From PALSA-607 sp036509315 (GTDB lineage: Bacteria; Actinomycetota; Actinomycetes; Acidothermales; Acidothermaceae): DNA of 13,601 nucleotides. The stretch's first letter is position 1. Each line of letters opens with the position of its first letter. The DNA lies in the NCBI GenBank assembly GCA_036509315.1, contig DATCFU010000126.1:1-13601 (forward strand), read 5' to 3'. Below the pieces are notes generated by a model. It was not told the DNA's origin. It saw nothing but the letters and a program-made list of their open reading frames with translations, and made no database searches. A program made the translations under genes and the position numbers. Of the stretch, positions 7,836-13,601 are shown piece after piece.

Positions 7836-7853
7836 TCAACTGTGGACAGTTGA
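7836..7853. promoter_or_regulatory. 18-bp palindrome, candidate operator upstream of the AbiEi-like gene
   Basis: TCAACTGT-GG-ACAGTTGA: two perfect 8-bp arms around 2 bp, lying 25 bp upstream of the GTG at 7811 and 46 bp upstream of the ATG at 7790. Its size, symmetry and position fit a dimeric repressor site. The reverse strand also contains CTGTCCACA, close to actinobacterial DnaA boxes, but a single box here has no supporting context. Confidence 0.5.
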
Positions 7854-7881
7854 AGGAGTGTGGAGACGTCGCCGTCCTCGA

Positions 7882-7929
7882 GGTGTTGGTCCTCGACGGC
7901 CGCAAGAACGACCGCTGGGAACCAACACC
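7882..7929. terminator. Hairpin, copy 2 of a two-copy palindromic element
   Basis: Imperfect 18-bp arms (7882-7899 and 7912-7929; outer part GGTGTTGGT / ACCAACACC perfect) around a 12-nt loop. It begins 11 bp after the stop of the leftward hemerythrin-like gene. Its loop and inner stem are closely similar to those of the hairpin at 6801-6840. A terminator role is likely from its position; a REP-like repeat is the alternative or additional reading. Confidence 0.6.
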
Positions 7930-7940
7930 CAACTGAAGAC

Positions 7941-8423
7941 CTAGGCCTTACCGCCGGCCGCCTCGAACTGGGCTAGGAACTGGTCACCGAGGTCCTTGCG
8001 TTCCGCGTCCGACCGCTCCGATTGGATCGTCGGGAACTCCTCTGTCTCCTCGGCTTCCGCGTGATCGGAGACGGCCTGCTTGAACTCCGCAAACTGGTCG
8101 TCGAATTCCGCACTATCGACGTCGAGTTCGGACAGCGCCGCGATGACCTCGTTCGCTTCGTTCTCCTCGGCATTACGGGCGTCAGCGACACCGTCGCCTG
8201 CCGTCTCTTTCGTCACTGGGCGAACCACCGACTCCTCGGCTGTTTCGTGTGCCTTCAGCGTTGTCGTCAGCTGCGTGAATAGCTCTTTGCGTTCGGCCCC
8301 GGACGCTTGTTCGATCTGATCGAGCATGTCTTTCACGGTGGCGTGCTGTGTCAGCAGGATCCTTACGAGATCCCCCTCGGGTAGCTTCGCTGCCTTTTCC
8401 CGATCCTCGTTCGCGTTACCCAT
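7941..8423 (-). CDS. Hemerythrin-like HHE-domain protein
   Basis: 160 residues, acidic and helical, with no signal peptide. Hemerythrin HHE features: QHATVKDML with H27, AHETAEESVVRP with H59 and E63, and SDHAEAEETEEFP with H121 and E125/E126, matching the metal ligands of the four-helix di-iron fold. In the third helix, where many HHE proteins have an EEH motif, this one has EEN (N88), so one usual His ligand appears replaced. Such proteins bind O2 or handle peroxide/NO stress in other actinobacteria; the role here is inferred. ATG 8423 is chosen because AAGGAG (8431-8436) lies 7 nt upstream. The frame stays open to 8807, but that part overlaps the enolase-family gene and has no domain signal. 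A stress-sigma-type promoter lies at 8479-8503. It is separated by 107 bp from the upstream five-gene operon and is likely its own unit. Confidence 0.88.
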   Translation of the reverse strand: MGNANEDREKAAKLPEGDLVRILLTQHATVKDMLDQIEQASGAERKELFTQLTTTLKAHETAEESVVRPVTKETAGDGVADARNAEENEANEVIAALSELDVDSAEFDDQFAEFKQAVSDHAEAEETEEFPTIQSERSDAERKDLGDQFLAQFEAAGGKA

Positions 8424-8478
8424 CGGATCTCTCCTTGTGCTTGTGGCTACAGCCAGCGGTACCCGGCCATGGTCGGCG

Positions 8479-8503
8479 ATACCCGAGGACCGACGGCCCA
8501 AAC
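8479..8503 (-). promoter_or_regulatory. SigF/SigB-type stress promoter of the hemerythrin gene
   Basis: On the reverse strand GTTT (8503-8500) and GGGTAT (8484-8479) are separated by exactly 15 bp. This matches the GTTT-N15/16-GGGTA consensus of mycobacterial SigF and streptomycete SigB-class promoters. Transcription would begin near 8472, leaving a leader of roughly 50 nt with a strong AAGGAG before ATG 8423. The match is by eye; function is inferred. Confidence 0.6.
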
Positions 8504-8530
8504 AAGGATTTCTGCAGCATTGGCGAACCG

Positions 8531-9652
8531 TTAGCGCACTCGGTACTTCTCGGCGTCCGCGGCCTTCAACGTGTAGCCGTTGCCAGGGACTTCGGACGGC
8601 GTGAGGGTGCCATCGTGGGGTTCGACGATGCCGTCGAACAGCAGCTTCTCGATCCGTACGTGGTCGTGGAAGTACTCGAGGTGGCGAAGGTTTGGGGGCA
8701 CTGTTGCCGCGTGCAAGTGGATCGCCGGGCCGCAGTGTCCGGAGAACGGAACGTGATGGGCTGCGGCCAATGCGGCAACTCGAAGCCATTCGGTGATTCC
8801 GCCGCACCGACCGACGTCGGCCTGCAGGACGTCGACGGCACCGGCCGTGAGCATGGAGCGAAAGTAGTCGAGATCGTAGCCATATTCGCCCGCTGTGACA
8901 TCGAGCGGGAGTGCTTCTACCAGGTCATGCAGCCCGGCCAGATCGTCAGAACTCACCGGCTCCTCAAACCAGCTCACGCCGAAGTCAGCGGCGAACTGGC
9001 CGCCGAGTCGGCGAGCCTGCGTCCGGTCGTAAGCCCCATTCGCGTCGACGAACAGTTCGGTGTCCTCCCCGATGGCGTTGCGCACCGCCGCGATGCGAGC
9101 GACGTCCGCTCGCCAAGACACACCCCAGTCGGTACCGATCTTCATCTTGACCCGGGGAATCCCGTCGCTGACCCAGCCGGTCAGTTGCGTGAGCAGTTCG
9201 TGCATCGTGTAGGTGGTGAACCCGCCACTTCCATAGATTGGTACGGCGCTTCGGATCGCCCCGAGTAGCCGGTGCAGTGGTTGCTCGAAGAGCCTCGCCT
9301 TGGCGTCCCACAGCGCCAGATCGACAGCCGAGATGGCCATTGAGGCGATGCCTGGGCGGCCGAGGTTGCGAATCGCCCGCACCATGGCCGACCAAGCGCG
9401 GCCCGTATCACGCACGTCATGGCCGAGAATCCGCGGAGTGAGCGTCTCTTTGATGATGTCGACCATGGCGGTATGCCCGTACGCGAAGCCGATGCCGTGC
9501 GGTCCGCTCGCTACCTCGACATCGACGACCACAATCGTCGTCCTGTCCCAGGCGAGAGTGCCGTCCGCCTCGGGCAACTCGGTGGTGATCGTGTACGCCG
9601 ACACCACGACCGCAACGATGTCGAACTCGCCGCTGTGTCGCGACTCAGCCAC
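8531..9652 (-). CDS. Enolase-superfamily (mandelate racemase / muconate lactonizing type) enzyme
   Basis: 373 residues from GTG 9652. This start overlaps the stop of the upstream GMC gene by 8 bp, indicating translational coupling; TTGAGG lies just upstream. The longer frame to 9838 only adds Arg/Ser-rich antisense sequence. Barrel motifs: VKMK with K169 and K171 (KxK acid/base), VDANGAY with D203, WFEEP with E229/E230, AGEYG with E256 (three Mg2+ ligands), QADVGRCGG with D279, and SGHCGPAIHLHAA with H306. The fold abstracts a proton alpha to a carboxylate, so the enzyme is probably a dehydratase or epimerase of a sugar acid, acting in the cytoplasm. The closing RHLEYFHDH and LFDG segments resemble uncharacterised actinobacterial members; I cannot assign a substrate. 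It is the last gene of the operon with the GMC oxidoreductase. Confidence 0.88.
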   Translation of the reverse strand: MAESRHSGEFDIVAVVVSAYTITTELPEADGTLAWDRTTIVVVDVEVASGPHGIGFAYGHTAMVDIIKETLTPRILGHDVRDTGRAWSAMVRAIRNLGRPGIASMAISAVDLALWDAKARLFEQPLHRLLGAIRSAVPIYGSGGFTTYTMHELLTQLTGWVSDGIPRVKMKIGTDWGVSWRADVARIAAVRNAIGEDTELFVDANGAYDRTQARRLGGQFAADFGVSWFEEPVSSDDLAGLHDLVEALPLDVTAGEYGYDLDYFRSMLTAGAVDVLQADVGRCGGITEWLRVAALAAAHHVPFSGHCGPAIHLHAATVPPNLRHLEYFHDHVRIEKLLFDGIVEPHDGTLTPSEVPGNGYTLKAADAEKYRVR

Positions 9653-11279
9653 GAGACACCTCAACGAGATGGTCGGCGAGCCGCGCGGCGAGCGACATGA
9701 TCGTGAGAGCGGGATTGGCCGACCCTTGCGTCGGAAGCACGCTGCCATCGGCGAGGTAGAGATTCGGTACCGCGAACGTGCGCTGGTTCGCGTCGACCAC
9801 TCCGTCGTTCGCCGACGCTGCCATTCGGCAACCACCAACCAGGTGGGCGAACCGTTGGATCGTCATCGTCTCGGTAGCCCCGGCAGCGCGCAGGATCTGT
9901 TCCATCTTCGATTGGGCGGCCTTGATGAGTTGCTTGTCGTTCTCGCACATCGAGTAGCTGAAGTCCGCCACCGGTAGGCCGTGCTTGTCGACTTCGGAGG
10001 CGAGTGTCACGCCGTTCTCGTACACCGGCATCAACTCGCACAACGATCCGAGTGACGACCAATGCACGTAGTCGCGCATGTACTCTCGCAAGGCCTCGCC
10101 CCAGTGGCCCTGCGCGCTCACATGCTCCGCGAAGGTGATCGGCAGCGGCGATACATTCTGGATCGAGAAGCCGCGCTTGTATGGCGCAGTTGGGTCGGTC
10201 TCGTAGAACTCCTCGCAGCTCACCTCGGGCGGTGGCCCCTTGTACATTCGCACTTCGGATTCGAAGCGGCCTGCGGTCTGCGGAGCGCCTTGGACCATAA
10301 CGTAGCGGCCGACCTGGCCCTCGTCGTTGCAGAGGCCGTCCTTGAACCGCTTCGATGTCGATAGCAACAGCAGCCGAGGGGTTTCGATCGAATATGCAGC
10401 GAGGGCGACCATGCGTGCCCGCTGGCGTCGCTCGACGCCGTCCTTGAAATAGGTGACACCGGTTGCCAGTCCCGTCTGCTCGTCGATGAGCACGCTGCTG
10501 ACGTGGGAGTGGGCGCGGATCTCTGCACCGTGGGCGAGCGCATCGGGTACGTGTGTGATGAGCGGCGATGCCTTGGCATTGACCTTGCAGCCCTGCAAGC
10601 AAAAGCCTCGGTATATGCAATGCGGCCGGTTGCCAAACCGACCGTTGGCAATGGCCACCGGGCCGACCCGCACTGGGATCCCGAGCCGTTCGCACCCGTT
10701 GATGAACACGTCGCCGTTGCCCGACACCGGTTGGGCCTGAAACGGGTAGCTGTGCGGATCACCCCACGGCCACGGCTGGCCGGCGACCGGCAGTTCGTGC
10801 TCAATGTGCTCGTAGTAGGGCCGCAGTTCGTCATATGAAATGGGCCAGTTCGCGCCGACGCCGTCATTGCTGTACGTGGCGAAGTCGGACGGGTGGAAGC
10901 GCGGCGTGTAGCCGGCATAGTGCACCATCGAACCGCCAACGCCGCGTCCCGAGTTGTTCGAGCCCATCGGTACCGGATTCGCGCCGCTGATCAGGCGCGG
11001 ATCAGTCCAGTAGAGCGAGTGTGAACCGCGCTCGTCGCTCACCCAGTCGGTTTCCGGATCCCAGAACGGGCCGGCGTCCAACGCAACGACGCTCCATCCC
11101 GCGTGGGCCAGCCGCTGCGATAGCGTTGCGCCGCCCGCGCCGCAGCCCACGATGACGATGTCGACGTCATCTGTCTCGTCGTAGCGGCGCATGTCGTCGC
11201 GCAGCTGATGCGGGAATCCGGGTGACTTCGGCAGCAGCCACGGCGAGTCGTTACGCGAGCGAACGTCACTGTAGAGCAT
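9645..11279 (-). CDS. GMC-family flavoprotein oxidoreductase (gluconate/polyol dehydrogenase large-subunit type)
   Basis: 544 residues. The FAD-binding Rossmann motif VGCGAGG spans 44-50, with the ribose-binding acid in ALDAG (D68). The SGRGVGGSMVHYAG segment is near 110-123. The C-terminal GMC block has HLVGGCRM (candidate catalytic H479) and GSANPALT (N522). Three cysteines, C221, C227 and C231 (HCIYRGFCLQGC), lie where related FAD sugar dehydrogenases carry an iron-sulfur cluster. The enzyme should oxidise an alcohol, polyol or sugar acid and hand electrons on rather than to O2, since its partner is the subunit-3-like protein encoded just upstream. Their genes overlap by 14 bp. There is no signal peptide or twin-arginine motif, so a cytoplasmic site is likely. 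The start is ATG 11279; an internal ATG at 11192, nearer the FAD motif, is the alternative. Confidence 0.92.
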   Translation of the reverse strand: MLYSDVRSRNDSPWLLPKSPGFPHQLRDDMRRYDETDDVDIVIVGCGAGGATLSQRLAHAGWSVVALDAGPFWDPETDWVSDERGSHSLYWTDPRLISGANPVPMGSNNSGRGVGGSMVHYAGYTPRFHPSDFATYSNDGVGANWPISYDELRPYYEHIEHELPVAGQPWPWGDPHSYPFQAQPVSGNGDVFINGCERLGIPVRVGPVAIANGRFGNRPHCIYRGFCLQGCKVNAKASPLITHVPDALAHGAEIRAHSHVSSVLIDEQTGLATGVTYFKDGVERRQRARMVALAAYSIETPRLLLLSTSKRFKDGLCNDEGQVGRYVMVQGAPQTAGRFESEVRMYKGPPPEVSCEEFYETDPTAPYKRGFSIQNVSPLPITFAEHVSAQGHWGEALREYMRDYVHWSSLGSLCELMPVYENGVTLASEVDKHGLPVADFSYSMCENDKQLIKAAQSKMEQILRAAGATETMTIQRFAHLVGGCRMAASANDGVVDANQRTFAVPNLYLADGSVLPTQGSANPALTIMSLAARLADHLVEVSRG

Positions 11280-11892
11280 CGGCTACTTCGAACGGCTCGC
11301 GCCTGTCTAGCCCCATGTTCTTGTATCCGCGCGGATAAGCCGGCCCGGGGAATCCCATCTCATTCCAGGCCCACGGGTGTGAATAGAACGCTGTGCACGC
11401 GTATCTGGTCCAGAGCGACCAAACATGGTTCGCCGACAGACCGTGCCAAGCCTGCGTCTTTAGGTTCTGGATTGCCCGCACGATCCCGGCTTGTTGCTCC
11501 CCGGTCAACTCGCCAAAGATGGTGCCGTACCGCTGGGTCGCGTCGTCATCGAGAAAGGCCAACGTCTGCCGCCACGCCTCGCCATCCTCTGGCATGTCGG
11601 CGTAGTGCCACCCGTCTGTTTCACCCCTAGCCAGACGGACGTCGATCAGTGCCGCAACCGGCACGCGCGGCTCGTCGTGTTGGGCAAGGAGTTGATCGCA
11701 CAATGCTTCGGCCGTGGCTTGCTCGACGCCGGTGAAGAACGACAACTCCGGGGACGGCGTGAGCCGCTCAAGTACGACGCCTGTAGTTGCGGCATCCCAG
11801 CGGTCGACTTCGTCGAGCACGTCGAATCCGGGAAATCGCGAAGGACGAGATCCGGGGGTGCGGCCGCGGAAGCTGTCGGCGATGAAAACCAT
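11266..11892 (-). CDS. Gluconate 2-dehydrogenase subunit 3-like protein
   Basis: 208 residues. It matches the gluconate-2-dehydrogenase subunit 3 family: SFFTGVEQATAEALCDQLL, VPVAALIDVRL, DGWHYADMPEDG, a W-H-G-L segment, and the C-terminal FYSHPWAWNEMGFPGPAYPR followed by GYKNMGLD. In characterised relatives this small subunit pairs with the GMC flavoprotein and often carries the Tat signal that exports both. Here the first 30 residues (MVFIADSFRGRTPGSRP) show no twin-arginine motif and no hydrophobic core, so the pair is probably cytoplasmic. It starts 2 nt after the stop of the membrane-protein gene and overlaps the GMC start by 14 bp, so 1:1 production with the flavoprotein is likely. ATG 11892 has AAGGCGAG upstream. 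Confidence 0.88.
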   Translation of the reverse strand: MVFIADSFRGRTPGSRPSRFPGFDVLDEVDRWDAATTGVVLERLTPSPELSFFTGVEQATAEALCDQLLAQHDEPRVPVAALIDVRLARGETDGWHYADMPEDGEAWRQTLAFLDDDATQRYGTIFGELTGEQQAGIVRAIQNLKTQAWHGLSANHVWSLWTRYACTAFYSHPWAWNEMGFPGPAYPRGYKNMGLDRREPFEVADALQ

Positions 11893-11894
11893 GT

Positions 11895-12362
11895 CTACTC
11901 GCCTTCGCGACGAAGGATGGCCGCCAGAATGCCCATGCCGCCCACGAGACTCGCGAGGAGCGGCGCGAAGACGGGCGGCCCCATTTCGGCGTTGTAGAGG
12001 CGCATGCCTCGGCGCAGCCCGCCGGGCTTTTGGCTAATCCCGCGCACGTGCAGATACGTGCCTTGCAAACCGTTCAACACCACCACCGCAGAGGCCAGCG
12101 GCAGCACAGTTTTGGCAGCCCGCTTGGAGAAGACCCCCGCGATCCCCGCGGGGATGATCGTCGGCATGACTATCACCGGTACCCACATCATCTTGTTGCC
12201 GAAGCTTGCCGAGTCGTGCGACAGGTAGATCTCCCCGGTCGTGACCGCGGCACCGACGGCCGCCAGGGCTGACAAGGTCTTCTCGAAGTGCCCGGTGCGG
12301 ATGTCAGCGAGCAAGCGATCAATTCCCACCGGGCGCTGCTTCGAGCCTTTAGGAATTCGCAT
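11895..12362 (-). CDS. Four-helix integral membrane protein of the GMC operon
   Basis: 155 residues from ATG 12362, with GGTGA eight nt upstream; GTG 12374 or TTG 12377 are alternatives. About four hydrophobic segments (roughly 30-50, 60-80, 87-108 and 128-148) with a basic loop RGISQKPGGLRRG between the third and fourth. Two His stand at the ends of helices (YLSHDSASF and GTYLHVRG). I do not recognise a named family. It overlaps the TPP-enzyme stop by 14 bp and lies 2 nt before the subunit-3 gene, so it is made together with the dehydrogenase. Because the operon visible here has no cytochrome c subunit, this protein is a candidate membrane anchor or quinone-linked electron acceptor for the GMC complex. 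That role is inference only. Confidence 0.78.
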   Translation of the reverse strand: MRIPKGSKQRPVGIDRLLADIRTGHFEKTLSALAAVGAAVTTGEIYLSHDSASFGNKMMWVPVIVMPTIIPAGIAGVFSKRAAKTVLPLASAVVVLNGLQGTYLHVRGISQKPGGLRRGMRLYNAEMGPPVFAPLLASLVGGMGILAAILRREGE

Positions 12363-13601
12363 CGGAGCCGTCACCAATGTGCAGCGCCGACTTCACCCGT
12401 TCAAGACCTTCGGACAGCATCGCCTCGGCCGAGTCACGGAGCGGGCCTGCAGCGGCGGGCCCCTCCTTGAGCAGACCTTTGGCGGTGTTGATCACGAGTT
12501 CCCTGGTGAGGTGTGCCGGGAGCGGCGGGATGTTCTTGGTGGTGTACGCGTCGATGAGGGTGATGCCAGGGTTAGAGAAGGCGGTGTCCCAGGCGGCGTC
12601 AACGTCGTCGTCAGACCTCACGCGGATGCCAGAAAAGCCGAGCAGTTCGGCCCAGCCCGCGTAGTCGACCGACTGGATGTCTTGAGACGTTGGCCAGACC
12701 GGATTGCCGTCTTCGGTGCGCATCTCCCACGACACCTGGTTGAGGTCGTCGTTGTGCAGCACCAGAACAATGAACTGCTGATTGCTCCATTGCGCCATGT
12801 ATTTCTTCACGGTGATGAGTTCGTTCATGCCGAGCATCTGGAAGGCGCCGTCGCCGATCGTGCAGATCACCGGGCGGTCTGGGTAGGCGAACTTCGCCGC
12901 CACCGCGTACGGCATCGCCGCGAGCATGGTCGCCAGCCGACCGGAAAGGTCGCCCATCATGCCGCGCCGAAGTCGGATGTGATGTCCGTACCAGTCCGCG
13001 GTCGTGCCGGCATCAGCAGTCACGATCGCGTTCGGAGGCAGCCGCTTGTTCAGCTCGTGATAGACCCGTCGAGGGTTCACCCCATCCGGGTACTTCAACA
13101 TTGCCTGCGCTTCTATCTCTTCGTCCCACTCACGCATACCCTCTGCAACGGTGTTCTGCCAGCCGAGATCGGTCTTGGCCTGCAGGTGGGGAATCAGGGC
13201 AGTCAAGGTCGCTTTGACGTCGCCCCACAGGTTCACCTCGGTGGGATACCGAAGGCCCATCTGTTCGGGCTTGAGGTCAACTTGGATCGCTCTCGCCTGG
13301 CCGGTCTTGGGCAGGAACTGCCCGTAGGGGTAGTTGGTGCCAAGCAAAACGAGCGTGTCGCAACCAGCCATCTGATCCGCGCTCGGGCGCGAACCCAGCA
13401 ACCCCAGTTGCTGGGAGTGGAAGGCGACGTCCGAGGGAACGACTTGCTTTCCACGGAGCGCGGTAATGATGCCGGCACCGGCGAGGCGCGCCGCTTCGAG
13501 CACCTCGTCGGTCGCGCCGTTGGCACCGTGACCAACGAGAAAGCTGACCTTCGAACCGCTGTTGATGATGTCAGCCGCCTTGACGATCTCGCTCTCCGGC
13601 G
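12349..13601 (-). CDS. TPP-dependent enzyme, pyruvate oxidase / acetolactate synthase-like (5' end off window)
   Basis: About 417 residues are visible; the frame is open through the right edge, so the N-terminal PYR domain with the catalytic Glu is missing. The visible part begins in the central domain (SFLVGHGANGATDEVLEAAR, then LLGTNYPYGQFLP), followed by the C-terminal TPP domain. That has VTADAGTTADWYG and the TPP/Mg motif GDGAFQ ... NDDLNQVSWE (GDG near 12850, Asn-Asp-Asp near 12755). It resembles PoxB-type pyruvate oxidases and the stand-alone thiamine-pyrophosphate-requiring proteins of actinobacteria. The reaction is probably decarboxylation of pyruvate or another 2-oxo acid; the exact substrate is not readable. 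A GTG at 13503 is only an internal codon. It is the first visible gene of the operon and overlaps the membrane-protein start. Confidence 0.9.
   Translation of the reverse strand, partial: PESEIVKAADIINSGSKVSFLVGHGANGATDEVLEAARLAGAGIITALRGKQVVPSDVAFHSQQLGLLGSRPSADQMAGCDTLVLLGTNYPYGQFLPKTGQARAIQVDLKPEQMGLRYPTEVNLWGDVKATLTALIPHLQAKTDLGWQNTVAEGMREWDEEIEAQAMLKYPDGVNPRRVYHELNKRLPPNAIVTADAGTTADWYGHHIRLRRGMMGDLSGRLATMLAAMPYAVAAKFAYPDRPVICTIGDGAFQMLGMNELITVKKYMAQWSNQQFIVLVLHNDDLNQVSWEMRTEDGNPVWPTSQDIQSVDYAGWAELLGFSGIRVRSDDDVDAAWDTAFSNPGITLIDAYTTKNIPPLPAHLTRELVINTAKGLLKEGPAAAGPLRDSAEAMLSEGLERVKSALHIGDGSDANS

Noticed and set aside
7839..7850. DnaA-box-like CTGTCCACA on the reverse strand
   Set aside because: Single copy, embedded in a palindrome, with no dnaA/dnaN genes or box cluster nearby; an operator is the simpler reading.
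6861..7929. The AbiEi-like gene with flanking hairpins as a mobile unit
   Set aside because: The hairpins are in the same orientation, each sits after a stop codon, and no transposase or target-site duplication is visible; REP-like terminators explain this better.
8424..8807. Upstream extension of the hemerythrin frame to 8807
   Set aside because: It overlaps the enolase-family gene, contains no domain signal, and a strong ribosome binding site plus a promoter-like sequence lie directly before ATG 8423.
8348..9268. 306-residue rightward open frame
   Set aside because: Antisense to the enolase-superfamily gene, whose metal-ligand motifs are intact; no ribosome binding site or domain was seen.
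9653..9838. N-terminal extension of the enolase-superfamily frame
   Set aside because: The Arg/Ser-rich translation is a shadow of the GMC C-terminus; GTG 9652 overlapping the GMC stop is the natural coupled start.

Overview
The window looks like chromosomal DNA of a high-GC actinobacterium. The evidence is strong G/C codon bias, GTG and TTG starts, tightly overlapping genes, a bacterial protein O-mannosyltransferase of the actinobacterial type, and a candidate SigF/SigB-class stress promoter. Nothing fixes the genus. Ten protein genes are supported, two of them cut by the window edges. There is also one probable gene remnant. No tRNA, rRNA, CRISPR array, transposase or phage gene was seen, and no gene-free stretch exceeds about 300 bases.

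Left part (1-4970): a partial hypothetical gene and an unusual transmembrane HD-GYP phosphodiesterase run leftward. The HD-GYP protein carries a long Pro/Thr-rich linker and a C-terminal family-3 carbohydrate-binding module (CBM3). It is divergent from a rightward GGDEF-EAL gene, and the two share a 285-bp control region. Both c-di-GMP enzymes keep their signature residues, so this looks like a small c-di-GMP module, one arm of which may sense an extracellular glucan.

Middle part (4971-8530): a short beta-helix-like gene remnant lies between the GGDEF-EAL gene and a convergent protein O-mannosyltransferase gene. Next come a DUF559/AbiEi-like nuclease-fold protein and a hemerythrin-like protein. 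Two related hairpins with 12-nt loops sit just downstream of these last two genes. A perfect 18-bp palindrome lies upstream of the AbiEi-like gene. A GTTT-N15-GGGTAT promoter lies upstream of the hemerythrin gene.

Right part (8531-13601): a leftward five-gene operon with overlapping or almost touching genes. In transcription order it encodes a TPP-dependent enzyme (cut by the window edge), a four-helix membrane protein, a gluconate-2-dehydrogenase subunit-3-like protein, a GMC flavoprotein oxidoreductase and an enolase-superfamily enzyme. It is probably a catabolic/redox pathway for a sugar acid or polyol, with the flavoprotein passing electrons to the membrane. The substrate cannot be read from the sequence.

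The item most worth following up is the HD-GYP-CBM3 fusion. Its predicted topology places the phosphodiesterase in the cytoplasm and the cellulose-binding-type module outside the cell. The neighbouring mannosyltransferase is of the family known to glycosylate Pro/Thr-rich segments such as its linker.
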